The notes: generated from the sequence alone by a model not told the origin. A stretch of DNA of 46,499 bases from DATBJG01 sp963790545 (GCA_963790545.1 CAWBPA010000009.1:1-46499), one strand, 5' to 3'; shown: positions 32,336-41,136, counted from the stretch's first letter. Numbers and translations are program-made.

Positions 32336-33303
32336 AAACCGCACAATCGCTGGCGGGTGTCAAGAAAAAGGATTTCCTCTCGGTGCTCGATTTCGGGCCG
32401 GCCGATCTGGAGCGGTGCATCGATCTGGCCGCGCAGCTGAAGCGGGATCGCAATCTCAGTCGTCGGGACGGCGCCGAGGGTGCCCTCTCAGGTGCGCACG
32501 TGGCGTTGCTGTTCGACAAGCCTTCTCTCCGGACGAGATCAACGTTCGAAATCGCCGTTCGCCAGCTTGGCGGTGCCGTGGTCACGCTGCCGCCCGATGT
32601 TGCACTGGGAACGCGGGAACCAATCTCGGACGTCGCGCGAAGTCTCGAGCGCTGGGTGGATGCCGCGGTCATTCGCACATCGGCGCACGCGACCATGGTG
32701 GAGTTCGCGCTGTCGGCACCGCGTCTGCACGTGATCAACGCGCTCACCAATGAGGAGCATCCCTGCCAGGCCCTCGCAGATTTCCTGACGCTCCGCGAGC
32801 ACTGGCGAAACTGGCAGGGCCGGACGCTGGCGTACGTCGGCGACGGCAACAACGTGGCCACATCGCTCGCACACACTGCTGCAATGCTTGGAACGCCCTT
32901 CCGCATTGCGTCACCTCGGGGCTACGAGCTGCCAAGTCGTGTGCTTGCCGAATGCCGCGGGGTCGCACGACCGGGCTCGGACATCAGGCTGTTCACTGAT
33001 CCGGCCGAAGCTGTCCGCGGTGCTGATGCTGTCTATACCGACGTGTGGACGTCCATGGGACAGGAAGCCGAATCTGAACGACGTCGGCAGGCGTTCGCTC
33101 CCTATCAAGTCAACGGCAAACTGCTCCGCTACGCCAAGGCGGGCGCGCTCTTCATGCACTGCCTGCCCGCGAAGCGCGGTGAAGAAGTGACGGCCGACGT
33201 TCTGGAATCCCCGGTCTCGGTGGTGTTCGATCAGGCGGAGAATCGGCTCCACGCTCAGAAGGCATTGCTGACGATGCTGCTGGGCGGAACCTTGCAGCGA
33301 TAG
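32332..33303 (+). CDS. argF: Ornithine carbamoyltransferase
   Basis: The 323-residue enzyme makes citrulline from ornithine and carbamoyl phosphate. Carbamoyl-phosphate loop: FDKPSLRTRSTFE; then HPCQALADFLTL, AYVGDGNNVATSL, DVWTSMGQE and FMHCLPAKRGEEV. The HCLPA form points to ornithine rather than acetyl- or succinylornithine. ATG 32332 overlaps the argJ stop. The next gene starts directly after the TAG. Confidence 0.93.
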   Translation: MKTAQSLAGVKKKDFLSVLDFGPADLERCIDLAAQLKRDRNLSRRDGAEGALSGAHVALLFDKPSLRTRSTFEIAVRQLGGAVVTLPPDVALGTREPISDVARSLERWVDAAVIRTSAHATMVEFALSAPRLHVINALTNEEHPCQALADFLTLREHWRNWQGRTLAYVGDGNNVATSLAHTAAMLGTPFRIASPRGYELPSRVLAECRGVARPGSDIRLFTDPAEAVRGADAVYTDVWTSMGQEAESERRRQAFAPYQVNGKLLRYAKAGALFMHCLPAKRGEEVTADVLESPVSVVFDQAENRLHAQKALLTMLLGGTLQR

Positions 33304-35001
33304 ATGCCGAACCCATGGCTCTCGCACTACGATGAGGGGGTCCCACCGTCTCTCGCACCGTACCCATCTCACACACTGCTCCACTACATCAGCGACACCG
33401 CATCCGAACGGCCCGATCATCCAGCAGCGATCTTCCGCGGCACCAGGCTGACCTACGCCGAGCTCGAGCGTGCGAGCGATGCATTCGCCGCCGCGCTGGC
33501 TGCTCTGGGCGTGAAGAAAGGTGATGCGATCGCTCTGGTTCTGCCCAATTGTCCGCAGTTTCTCATTGCGGAAATCGGCATCTGGAAGCTTGGGGCGGTC
33601 GTTTTTCCACTGAACCCTCTGTACACGGAGCGGGAACTGCAGACAGCGCTCGATGATTCGGGCGTCGACACCGCCGTGGCGCTCACCCGCTTTTACGCGC
33701 CGCTTTGTGCGGTCCAGCCGACGACTCGTCTGAAACGCATCATCGCCACCAACATCAAGGAATACCTGCCACGACACTTGCGAGTGCTCTTTACGCTGTT
33801 TCGCGAACGGAAGGAAGGGCACCGGATTGCGCTGAGACCTGGCGACTTCTGGTTTCAGGATCTGCTCGCCACGCATCGTGGCGCGTCTCGACCGGCGACG
33901 GCACCGAAGCCCGACGATCCGGCCATCATGCTGATGAGCGGCGGGACAACCGGGACACCAAAGCGTGTCGTGGGGCTTCATCGCTCGCTCGTCGCTGCCG
34001 GTTTGCAGCTCCACGCCTGGATGAAACCGGGATCGCGCGACTGGGATGACGTCATCCTCCTGCCCCTGCCGCTGTTTCATGTCTATGCAAACGTCGGCGT
34101 GCAAACCTACGCGATCGTCGGACACAACCCGTTGTTGCTCGTGCCGAATCCACGCGACATTCACGATCTGCTCGCGCAGATTCGGAAGGAACGGCCGGCA
34201 TTTCTGAGCGCGGTTCCGACGCTGTTCATCGCGCTGCTGAACCACCCTGACGTGGTGTCGGGCAAGGCCGACTTCAGCTCGATCCGGATTTGTTTTTCCG
34301 GAGCGGCGCCCCTCATGGCTGAAACCAAGCGCCGGTTCGAGGAGCTCACAGGAGGGCGGATTGTCGAGGGCTACTCGCTGACGGAAGCGATGATGGCCAC
34401 TTTCGTGAATCCCGTGAAAGGACCCAACAAGACTGGATCGGTGGGACTGCCACTGCCAGATGTGGAAGTGCAGATCGTCGATGCCGAAGACGCACAACGG
34501 CCGCTCGAAACCGGCTCGATCGGAGAGGTCCTCATCCGTGCGCCGCAATTGATGTCTGGCTACTGGAAGAATCCTGAAGAGACAGCCCTCGCGCTGCAAG
34601 CTCACGGGCCGGGTGGTATCTGGCTACATACCGGCGACTTGGGATATCTCGACGAGGACGGATATCTCTTTCTCGTCGATCGCAAGAAGGATCTGATCAA
34701 GAGCAGCGGATACCAGGTCTGGCCGCGCGAAATCGAAGAAGTGCTGGCCTCTCACCCGGCCGTGGCCGAAGTGGGTGTCGCGGGCGTCGCCGATGCGACC
34801 AAGGGCGAATACGTTCATGCCTGGGTCGTGCTGAGAGCTGGGATGGCCGCCACCGAGGAGGAGCTGCGCACGTTTTGCCGTCAGAGTCTCGCGCCGTACA
34901 AGGTTCCGCGTTGCGTGGAATTCCGGTCGGATTTGCCAAAAACGATGACCGGTAAGGTGCTCAGACGCGCGCTGGTGGCAACTTCAACGCCTCGACCGTA
35001 A
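33304..35001 (+). CDS. Long-chain fatty acid-CoA ligase (FadD-like)
   Basis: This 565-residue acyl-AMP-forming synthetase activates fatty acids. The phosphate loop is LMSGGTTGTPKRV; GYSLTEAMMATFVNP binds AMP; YLDEDGYLFLVDRKKDLIKSSG is the hinge; the C-terminal PKTMTGKVLRR holds the catalytic Lys. HLYANVG-like VYANVGVQTYAIVG suggests a membrane-associated FadD type. Its ATG abuts the argF stop (TAGATG), so it may be co-transcribed with the arginine genes without a shared role. Its 3' end overlaps the convergent pxpA by 41 nt. Confidence 0.9.
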   Translation: MPNPWLSHYDEGVPPSLAPYPSHTLLHYISDTASERPDHPAAIFRGTRLTYAELERASDAFAAALAALGVKKGDAIALVLPNCPQFLIAEIGIWKLGAVVFPLNPLYTERELQTALDDSGVDTAVALTRFYAPLCAVQPTTRLKRIIATNIKEYLPRHLRVLFTLFRERKEGHRIALRPGDFWFQDLLATHRGASRPATAPKPDDPAIMLMSGGTTGTPKRVVGLHRSLVAAGLQLHAWMKPGSRDWDDVILLPLPLFHVYANVGVQTYAIVGHNPLLLVPNPRDIHDLLAQIRKERPAFLSAVPTLFIALLNHPDVVSGKADFSSIRICFSGAAPLMAETKRRFEELTGGRIVEGYSLTEAMMATFVNPVKGPNKTGSVGLPLPDVEVQIVDAEDAQRPLETGSIGEVLIRAPQLMSGYWKNPEETALALQAHGPGGIWLHTGDLGYLDEDGYLFLVDRKKDLIKSSGYQVWPREIEEVLASHPAVAEVGVAGVADATKGEYVHAWVVLRAGMAATEEELRTFCRQSLAPYKVPRCVEFRSDLPKTMTGKVLRRALVATSTPRP

Positions 35002-35734
35002 CACCAGCCTCTGCAAGTCCCTTCCGCAACGAGCTCGAAATCGAAACCGCTTGTGGCGTGTCACCGTGAACGCAAATGGTGTCCACGTTGAGCGTCAGCG
35101 TCGTGCCATCGATGGCCACAACCTCGCTCGCACAGGCCATTCTGATAGCACGCTGGACCACGACCTGGGGATCGTGGATGACGGCCCCTGACACGTGACG
35201 TGGGACGAGCGAGCCATCGGATTGATACGCGCGATCGGCAAACGCTTCTGCCGCGACTCGAAGCCCGCGCGAGGCGGCGGCCGAGAGCAACGCCGAATTG
35301 GGAGGGCCGACCATCACAAGCGAGCGATCGATCGCCGCGACGCCGGCCGCGACGGCCGCGGCCAACCGATCGTCCTTCGCGGCCATGTTGTACAGGGCAC
35401 CGTGGGGCTTGACGTGCCGAAGGCGGGTGCCTTCGGCAGCCACGATGCCAGCGAGCGCCGCCACCTGATACAGGACCACGTCCTCAATCTCTTGTGTACC
35501 CATGGTGAGCTCGCGACGGCCGAACCCCTGGAGATCGGGAAATCCGGGATGTGCTCCGACCGCCACACCCGCGGCAATGGCAAGCTTCACAGTTCGGCGG
35601 ATCACACCTGGATCGCCCGCATGCAGCCCGCACGCAATGTTGGCTGAGGTGACGTTTCGGAACAGGGCTTCGTCGTTCCCAAGTTGATACGCACCAAACG
35701 ATTCGCCCACGTCCGCGTTCAAATCGATGGTCAT
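34961..35734 (-). CDS. pxpA: 5-oxoprolinase subunit A (LamB/YcsF family)
   Basis: The 257-residue protein starts with the family signature IDLNADVGESFGAYQLGNDEALF and shows SANIACGLHAGDP, GAHPGFPDLQGFGRR, HVKPHGALYN and ICVHGDTPQAV. With PxpB and PxpC it cleaves 5-oxoproline to glutamate using ATP; neither partner gene is in the window. It converges on, and overlaps, the acyl-CoA ligase gene. Confidence 0.92.
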   Translation of the reverse strand: MTIDLNADVGESFGAYQLGNDEALFRNVTSANIACGLHAGDPGVIRRTVKLAIAAGVAVGAHPGFPDLQGFGRRELTMGTQEIEDVVLYQVAALAGIVAAEGTRLRHVKPHGALYNMAAKDDRLAAAVAAGVAAIDRSLVMVGPPNSALLSAAASRGLRVAAEAFADRAYQSDGSLVPRHVSGAVIHDPQVVVQRAIRMACASEVVAIDGTTLTLNVDTICVHGDTPQAVSISSSLRKGLAEAGVTVEALKLPPARV

Positions 35735-35743
35735 TCGTCCAAA

Positions 35744-35785
35744 TTCTGCCTTCTGACTTCTGACTTCTAACTTCTAACTTCCTAT
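35744..35785. repeat. Heptad tandem array (TTCTGAC/TTCTAAC type)
   Basis: Six 7-mers in register: TTCTGCC, TTCTGAC, TTCTGAC, TTCTAAC, TTCTAAC, TTCCTAT. The array lies between pxpA and ubiX and reaches the ubiX stop codon. Its sequence differs from the other arrays but the period is the same. Confidence 0.75.
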
Positions 35786-36396
35786 TCCTCCCCCGTCCCC
35801 ATCTCCCCATCCCAACGGGCTGCGTCGAGGTGGATCCCGAACTGATCGAGAATCCTGATCACGGTGTGGTCGATCAGATCGTCCAGCGTTCGAGGCCGCT
35901 GGTAGAACGCCGGAACCGGAGGGCAGATCACCACGCCCATCCGTGACAACTTGAGCATGTTCTCGAGGTGAATGTCATTGAACGGCGCCTCACGCACGGC
36001 GAGCACCAGCTTGCGCCGCTCCTTGAGCATGACGTCGGCGGTTCGGTGAATCAGATTGTCGCCGTGGCCATGGGCGATGGCCGCGAGCGTCTTCATGCTG
36101 CACGGCACGATGGCCATACCGGCAGAGAGAAACGACCCGCTCGAGATTTGCGCGCCCTGATCGTTTGGCTGGTAGGTCTCGGTGGCCAGCCGCTGCACAT
36201 CGTCGACGCTGTAGGAGGTCTCATGCAGCAGCGTCCTCACGGCCCATTTGCTGAGCACGAGGTGCCGCTCGAGCCCCGCATCGCGCAGCTTCTCGAGCAA
36301 CCGGACGGCAAGAATCACACCCGTGGCGCCGGTGACACCGACAATCAACCGGCGGCTGGGGGAAGGCACATCGGGCAAGCGTCCACTCCCTGACAT
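35782..36396 (-). CDS. ubiX: Flavin prenyltransferase UbiX
   Basis: UbiX makes the prenylated FMN cofactor for UbiD decarboxylases. From ATG 36396 there are 204 residues, with VGVTGATGVILAVRLLEKL (flavin-binding N-terminus), DQGAQISSGSFLSAGMAIVPCSMKTLAAIAHG and KLVLAVREAPFNDIHLENM, then GVVICPPVPAFYQRP. The longer frame to 36453 has no usable signal. A strong hairpin terminator and a structured RNA lie upstream on the same strand, which may affect its expression. Confidence 0.92.
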   Translation of the reverse strand: MSGSGRLPDVPSPSRRLIVGVTGATGVILAVRLLEKLRDAGLERHLVLSKWAVRTLLHETSYSVDDVQRLATETYQPNDQGAQISSGSFLSAGMAIVPCSMKTLAAIAHGHGDNLIHRTADVMLKERRKLVLAVREAPFNDIHLENMLKLSRMGVVICPPVPAFYQRPRTLDDLIDHTVIRILDQFGIHLDAARWDGEMGTGEE

Positions 36397-36442
36397 GGTG
36401 ACTTCTACTCGGATGTGGAAGTAGAAATTACTCTGTACAAGC

Positions 36443-36470
36443 AAAAGGGGCATCGCTTTCGCGATGCCCC
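36443..36470 (-). terminator. Rho-independent terminator upstream of ubiX
   Basis: On the minus strand GGGGCATCGC-GAAA-GCGATGCCCC is a perfect 10-bp stem with a GNRA loop followed by TTTTGCTT. It ends the RNA region at 36471-36618 and lies 46 bp before the ubiX ATG, so it is either the end of a small RNA or an attenuator of ubiX. Confidence 0.8.
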
Positions 36471-36618
36471 TTCGACAATACCGGCCCGGCTCCCCCAGCT
36501 CGCGGCACCCTGCCGCTTTTCAGGCCGGCTATTGCCGCCTTAGGCTGCAAGGGATGTACCAGCGATCTTGGGCACCCGACCCTCTGATCGACGCCGGCGC
36601 CCGCGACAAACCAGACCC
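36471..36618 (-). ncRNA. Candidate structured RNA (small RNA or ubiX leader)
   Basis: The gap between the DGQHR gene and ubiX holds no good ORF but shows nested pairing on the minus strand. A hairpin forms from CCGG-CGATC and GATCG-CTGG (36586-36597 with 36559-36567). A long stem forms from CAATAGCCGGCC (36523-36534) and GGGCCGGTATTG (36476-36487), with one bulged G, enclosing GCGGCA-GGG-TGCCGC (36502-36516) and GCT-AGC hairpins. A terminator follows directly. A weak TGTAAT lies at 36622-36627 as possible -10. I do not recognise the class. The boundaries are estimates. Confidence 0.45.
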
Positions 36619-36684
36619 GAAAATTACACAATTGATACTGAGACCCACGAAAAGCGAGCCGCTCATCGCGTCACCGCGAAGCGA

Positions 36685-37821
36685 TCACACCGCGGCGCCT
36701 TCAGGATATTGCAGCGCGAGCCGCAGCTCGCGCGTCAGCGATTCGACCGTCGTGCCCCCGCGCTTCCACGCACCTTCGGTCTCAAAGCGCAGGTCACCAA
36801 TTCGTCGCCCCCAGGGCGCAATCACGCGGCCAATCGCCCGGAAATCACTGCGATCGACGTGCTCCTGGTCGAGACGCCGGACGACATCTGGAGCGACGCG
36901 AATGAACGCGCGAAGGGCCGTGGCCGAGCGAATGCTGTACTTCCGCCCGTTCCACGCCCCACCAAAGACGAGCGCAATCTGCTTGAAGTAGTTCACGAAA
37001 AACTTCTTGGCCTGGTCCTGAAAATCCGACGATTTCTTCGAGGTTCCGAACGCCTCCGCGGCAAACAGCTTTTTGAGCTCCTGCGCCAGTGGTGCCTGAG
37101 CGACGCGCCCGTGACCGACCCCCAGAAGCTTGATCTCGCCATGGAGCGGCGAGTCGTCCCGATCGTTCAGTGCCCTGATAATGTCGTGGGCCGTTGCCAG
37201 GCTGTCATCGCGATACAGTTGACGTCCGGACAGTGAGACCAGATGCGAAGCATTCAATCGCGTGTGCTTCGCGTTGATCGTGACAAACATCTGCACGATG
37301 TGATCTTCGGGGACGCGATCGAAAATAATTGCCGGCACCGCAAACTCTTCGCCACCGAAGCGATCGATGTCCGCGTGCAACGCGAGAAGCCGGTGCTGGC
37401 CGTCGATGGCCCGAAGAATACCCTCCCGCTCCGGCACCTTCAACACGCCCAGGCGTCCGTTATCCTCCACCGCCTGGAAAGTCAGCTTCTCGTCACAGGA
37501 AATAATGACAGCGCCCGGAATCGAGGGCAGGTCTCGCGCCTGACGACATTGCTCGTAGTACTGGACCAGCTCGTCGATCTTCCGCCGGATGATTTGGCGC
37601 TGATAGGCCTTTTCATTCGACGCAATGCGGCGCTCGAGCAAGTCCCAGTTGACTTTCGAGGGGGTTCCGCGTCGGTTGCCGCCTCGCACCGGAGCTTGAT
37701 TCGACTGACCGTAGCTCAGCACTTCGAAGCGAACGAGCTTGTCGATATCGCTGGCAGTCAGCGACGCCTGGTAGAACTGAACGCCGAACTGCTGCATCCG
37801 AATGGCGGCAACGTTGATCAT
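36685..37821 (-). CDS. DGQHR-domain protein, DndB-like
   Basis: The 378-residue protein carries LRAIDGQHRLLALHADID, the DGQHR signature of DndB-related proteins, and FVTINAKHTRLNASHLVSL. EKLTFQAVEDNGRLGVLKVP precedes it. DndB regulates DNA phosphorothioation operons; other members occur in defence islands. No dndACDE, nuclease or other defence gene is adjacent, so it is an orphan here. It is encoded upstream of the structured RNA. Alternative: a housekeeping ParB/Srx-like nucleotide-binding protein of unknown role. Confidence 0.8.
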   Translation of the reverse strand: MINVAAIRMQQFGVQFYQASLTASDIDKLVRFEVLSYGQSNQAPVRGGNRRGTPSKVNWDLLERRIASNEKAYQRQIIRRKIDELVQYYEQCRQARDLPSIPGAVIISCDEKLTFQAVEDNGRLGVLKVPEREGILRAIDGQHRLLALHADIDRFGGEEFAVPAIIFDRVPEDHIVQMFVTINAKHTRLNASHLVSLSGRQLYRDDSLATAHDIIRALNDRDDSPLHGEIKLLGVGHGRVAQAPLAQELKKLFAAEAFGTSKKSSDFQDQAKKFFVNYFKQIALVFGGAWNGRKYSIRSATALRAFIRVAPDVVRRLDQEHVDRSDFRAIGRVIAPWGRRIGDLRFETEGAWKRGGTTVESLTRELRLALQYPEGAAV

Positions 37822-38077
37822 ATGAGACTCAGAAAATAGGGCGATCGACGCAGGCGAACAATCATCAAACCGCGCAGATTCTACTGGCGCGCCGACGCGA
37901 ATCTCAATGCTTTTTCTGGAGGTGTTCTGCTCGGTTCAGACGGCATTCGACGCCCGAGTGCGGGACTATCTGGCTGAATCCAAGACGGTTACCTCGATGG
38001 CACCCTCTGACTCAAGGACGCCAGGTTCTCACCTTTTCAATACCGGTTTCTCATAGGGCGTACGACCAATCACGCGC

Positions 38078-39163
38078 TCAGGTTTCCGCCAGCCGGCCGT
38101 CGATTGGTTTCGCGGTTGGCCGCGAACGGGCCACCAACCGGTTCTTGAGGAGCACCAGCGCGTACAAGAACCCGCTGAAAATCGCGCCGGCGACGAACGA
38201 TCCAGCAAGTGACAGTCCTCGATGGAGCGGCCCGCTCAGGAATCCATAGACCATCTCGACATGAATCCAGTACACGAAAAGGGATGAGCGGCCGAACACT
38301 TCGAGCGGGCTCACCCGGGTAATTTTGCCCTGCCAGGCGTGTGGCTGCCGCCACGACCACGCTATCGGGATCACGACAAAGAGCACCCCGAGCCGAAGGA
38401 AAAAAAACGTGGGGGAGCTGGTCCAGAACGACGAGTTCGCATAAATCGTGGGGAGCAGAGATGCGCCGTATCCGCCGGCCATGAGCGCGACCCCCGCCGC
38501 GCCAATGCCGGCCATGAGACGGGCTTCCGCGGCTCGTCCGCTTGCTGCGTCAATGAAGAGGCCGGCGAGTGCCCCTGCCATGACGAATCCAGCCCACGGA
38601 ACCAGCGTAAACGTCGTCAGTCCTCGCGCCGGTCTGAAATACCACTCGAGTGGATCGGGTAGGGGATCGAGCCAGCCCGCGGCGCGCACGAGCGGTGTCG
38701 CCATTCCCAGCACAATGGTCACGGCTGCAAACGCGAACCCCCGGTTCAGTCGACTCCCGGCGTACTGCCAGATCGTAGCAGCCGCCACAATCGAGGGGCC
38801 CATGATGTTCAGAATGTCAACCTTGAGGATGCCCCGCAGGGTCGCCCCTGGCGACAGCAGGTAGGCCTGCAGTCTGAAAAGAAAGGCGAGTCCGAAGATC
38901 TCCCACCCGCGGCGTCGTGTGGCCGCCGCGGCAAGCTCGGCGCTGCCAAGTCGACGCTGTCTGGACTCGGCCCCCAGGACCACCGCGACACCCGCCAGAA
39001 AAAGGAATAGCGGCGCTCCAAAACCGCCCAGAATGATCGCATTACGAAATCCCACGCCAGTTCTGTCCGCCGCCCGCGTCCAGGCGTCGACGACATGCGC
39101 CTCAATCATGATGAGCACAGCAAGGCCGCGCATCCAGTCGAGGTAGTTGCGGCGGCTCGTCAT
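38078..39163 (-). CDS. Polytopic membrane acyltransferase (heparan-alpha-glucosaminide N-acetyltransferase/DUF1624-like)
   Basis: About ten transmembrane helices are predicted over 361 residues. The N-terminus YLDWMRGLAVLIMIEAHVVDAW has the Asp/Arg/Gly and His arrangement seen in HGSNAT/DUF1624 and OpgC acyltransferases, where a His accepts the acyl group. SSLFVYWIHVEMVYGFLSG near the end is typical. It probably acylates a cell-envelope glycan. The ATG at 39163 is used; a start 15 bp upstream is possible. The 256-bp gap before the DGQHR gene shows nothing clear. Confidence 0.78.
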   Translation of the reverse strand: MTSRRNYLDWMRGLAVLIMIEAHVVDAWTRAADRTGVGFRNAIILGGFGAPLFLFLAGVAVVLGAESRQRRLGSAELAAAATRRRGWEIFGLAFLFRLQAYLLSPGATLRGILKVDILNIMGPSIVAAATIWQYAGSRLNRGFAFAAVTIVLGMATPLVRAAGWLDPLPDPLEWYFRPARGLTTFTLVPWAGFVMAGALAGLFIDAASGRAAEARLMAGIGAAGVALMAGGYGASLLPTIYANSSFWTSSPTFFFLRLGVLFVVIPIAWSWRQPHAWQGKITRVSPLEVFGRSSLFVYWIHVEMVYGFLSGPLHRGLSLAGSFVAGAIFSGFLYALVLLKNRLVARSRPTAKPIDGRLAET

Positions 39164-39171
39164 GGGGTAAC

Positions 39172-39206
39172 TTTGCACTTTTTCCTTTGCACTTTACACT
39201 TCCCGC
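39172..39206. repeat. Heptad tandem array (TTTGCAC type) ending at the dinB start
   Basis: Five 7-mers in register: TTTGCAC, TTTTTCC, TTTGCAC, TTTACAC, TTCCCGC. The array ends exactly one base before the dinB ATG and so takes the place of a ribosome-binding site. Confidence 0.7.
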
Positions 39207-40302
39207 ATGGACGGGTCAGTCAAGCGCATCCTGCACGTGGACATGGACGCGTTTTACGCGTCGGTCGAGCAACGCGACGACCCGTCACTGCGTGGGCACC
39301 CGGTGGCGGTGGGAGGCGACCCCTCCGGGCGCGGGGTCGTGGCAGCCGCATCGGTACGAGGCGCGGGCGTTTGGCGTCCGTTCGGCCATCCCGATGGCAA
39401 GGGCGATCCGGCTGTGTCCCCAGCTCAAGATCGTCCGACCCGACTTCAGCCGATATCGAGAGGTTTCCAACCAGGTGTTCGCACTCTTTCGCGGCGTGAC
39501 GCCTCTCGTTGAACCGCTCTCACTGGATGAGGCGTACCTCGACGTCACAGAGAACACGTGGCAGGAAACGCTTGGCATGTCGGTGGCCCGTCGTCTCAAG
39601 CGTGAAATTCTGGAGCAGACAGGCCTGACGGCCTCGGCAGGCGTGGCGCCGAACAAATTTCTGGCCAAGATCGCGTCGGGGTGGAAAAAGCCGGACGGTT
39701 TGACCGTCATTGCGCCGGGGCGCGTTGAACGGTTTCTGCATGAGCTCCCGATCGAAGCGCTCTGGGGGGTCGGGCCCGTCACGGCACGAAAGCTGCGAGC
39801 CATCGGGATTGTCCGACTCGTGGATGTCCGAGCGATTGATGGCAAGCTCCTCACAAAAACCGTCGGCAGCCAGGCCGAATGGCTGCGCCAGCTTTCCCAC
39901 GGCATTGATGACAGGCCGGTCGTACCGGATCGAGTCCGTAAGTCGTGTGGAACCGAAAACACCTTCCCCAAAGACCTGGTCGATCGAGACGAGATCCGTC
40001 TTCATCTGGATTCCATGGCGCGCGAGAACGCGGAATGGCTCCGGAAAAGGGGGCTGCTGGCTCGCACGGTGACCGTCAAAGTCCGCTACTCGGATTTTTC
40101 AACCGTCACGCGGAGCCATACGGGAGAGGCACCCACGCACGAAGCCGCAGATATCAGTCGACGGGCGCTGGAGTTGGTGGATCGGACGGAGGCGGGTCGT
40201 CAGCCGGTGCGCCTGCTCGGTGTGAGCGTCCACAATCTCGTGGACCTCGAGTCCAAGGACACGACGGACGAGAGCAGCACGCTCCCGTTGTTGGAGAATT
40301 AG
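39207..40302 (+). CDS. dinB: DNA polymerase IV (Y family), interrupted by a +1 frameshift
   Basis: This translesion polymerase starts MDGSVKRILHVDMDAFYASVE (metal Asp of DMDAFY) and continues GHPVAVGGDPSGRGVVAAAS in the ATG frame. One extra G at 39354 shifts the frame, and the protein goes on as YEARAFGVRSAIPMARA, then SLDEAYLDVT (catalytic Asp-Glu), SAGVAPNKFLAKIAS and GVGPVTARKLRAIG. With the base removed, the ~364 residues are complete and normal. The C-terminus ends with SSTLPLLEN and lacks a clear QLxLF clamp motif. Sequence error or a recent mutation both fit. Confidence 0.88.
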
Positions 40303-40352
40303 GAATTGAGAATTGGGAATTGAGAATTCAGACTTGAGACTTCAGACTTGAG
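40297..40352. repeat. Heptad tandem array (AATTGAG/ACTTGAG type) at the dinB stop
   Basis: Eight 7-mers in register: AATTAGG, AATTGAG, AATTGGG, AATTGAG, AATTCAG, ACTTGAG, ACTTCAG, ACTTGAG. The dinB stop codon lies in the first unit and the convergent FTR1 stop is 8 bp beyond the last. Confidence 0.8.
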
Positions 40353-40359
40353 CATTGAT

Positions 40360-41136
40360 CTATGTCGTCGCGGCGGTGACGGAGGCGCGCTGCTTGCGAT
40401 TCACCAGCGATGAAACAACGAGCCATCCCATCGGGAGCAGAACCATGAGGTACGTCAGATACTTGCCGTACCGACCGTCAGGCCCGTAGGGTTCCGTGGC
40501 CCAGTGCAGCGGTTCGCTATAGGGGAGGACGTTGGCTTCGGTGAGCTCGTGGAAGCCGTAAATGAGGAGTTGGACGACAAACACCATCAGGAACACCGCC
40601 GTCACCTGAAAGAACAAGCCCAGATTCACGCGATGGCCGTACCGGGACCACAACCAGGCCACGCTGGCCGCGACGACGGTTCCGGCCACCGCTCCCGAAA
40701 TGACCGCCGTGGACTTCACTTGAAAGAGCAGCGTGTTCATGAGGAGCACGGTTTCCATGCCCTCACGCGTAATCATCAGGAGGGTGAAGCCAAATACACC
40801 GAGAAACGCAGCCACACCACGCCGGAGCGCCGAGTTACGGAGATGTCCCTCGATATCGCTCTTGATTCTCCTGGCGGTCCGCCACATGTGCACGGTCAGT
40901 GTCGCGACCGAGGCAGCCGCCACCAGGGCCAGAATGGCTTCCCAGAGCGCCTGGTTCGACGCCCGTCTAAACAGGATGGCGGCGCCTATGCTCAACCCAA
41001 TCGACACCACAATGCCCCAGTGAACCGCAGGAATGAGCTCCTGCCGATGGCTCTTGCGGAGGAAGGCGAGACTGATGGCCACGACAAGAAACGCCTCGAG
41101 CCCTTCCCGAAGGGTAATCACGAACGCCTGCAACAT
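40360..41136 (-). CDS. FTR1-family iron permease
   Basis: The 258-residue, seven-helix membrane protein has both iron-binding motifs of the FTR1/EfeU family: LREGLEAFLVVAISLAFL (REGLE, first helix) and ITREGMETVLLMN (REGxE type, fourth helix). These proteins import ferric iron made by a partner ferroxidase. No EfeO/EfeB gene is adjacent; the multicopper oxidase at 7745-8800 is far away but could serve. The ATG at 41136 follows GGGAG; GTG 41139 is possible. A Fur-like dyad is 37 bp upstream. Confidence 0.9.
   Translation of the reverse strand: MLQAFVITLREGLEAFLVVAISLAFLRKSHRQELIPAVHWGIVVSIGLSIGAAILFRRASNQALWEAILALVAAASVATLTVHMWRTARRIKSDIEGHLRNSALRRGVAAFLGVFGFTLLMITREGMETVLLMNTLLFQVKSTAVISGAVAGTVVAASVAWLWSRYGHRVNLGLFFQVTAVFLMVFVVQLLIYGFHELTEANVLPYSEPLHWATEPYGPDGRYGKYLTYLMVLLPMGWLVVSSLVNRKQRASVTAATT

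Noticed and set aside
36500..36618. Possible 6S RNA: CAGCCTAAGGCGGCAATA resembles the 3' part of E. coli 6S RNA
   Set aside because: The motif lies in the middle of the region, not near the 3' end, and the predicted fold is several hairpins rather than one long bubble-containing stem. I kept it only as an unassigned structured RNA.
37822..38077. Small ORF near 37908 beginning MLFLEVFCS
   Set aside because: It is only about 50 codons, has no ribosome-binding site or domain and an unremarkable composition; too weak to call.
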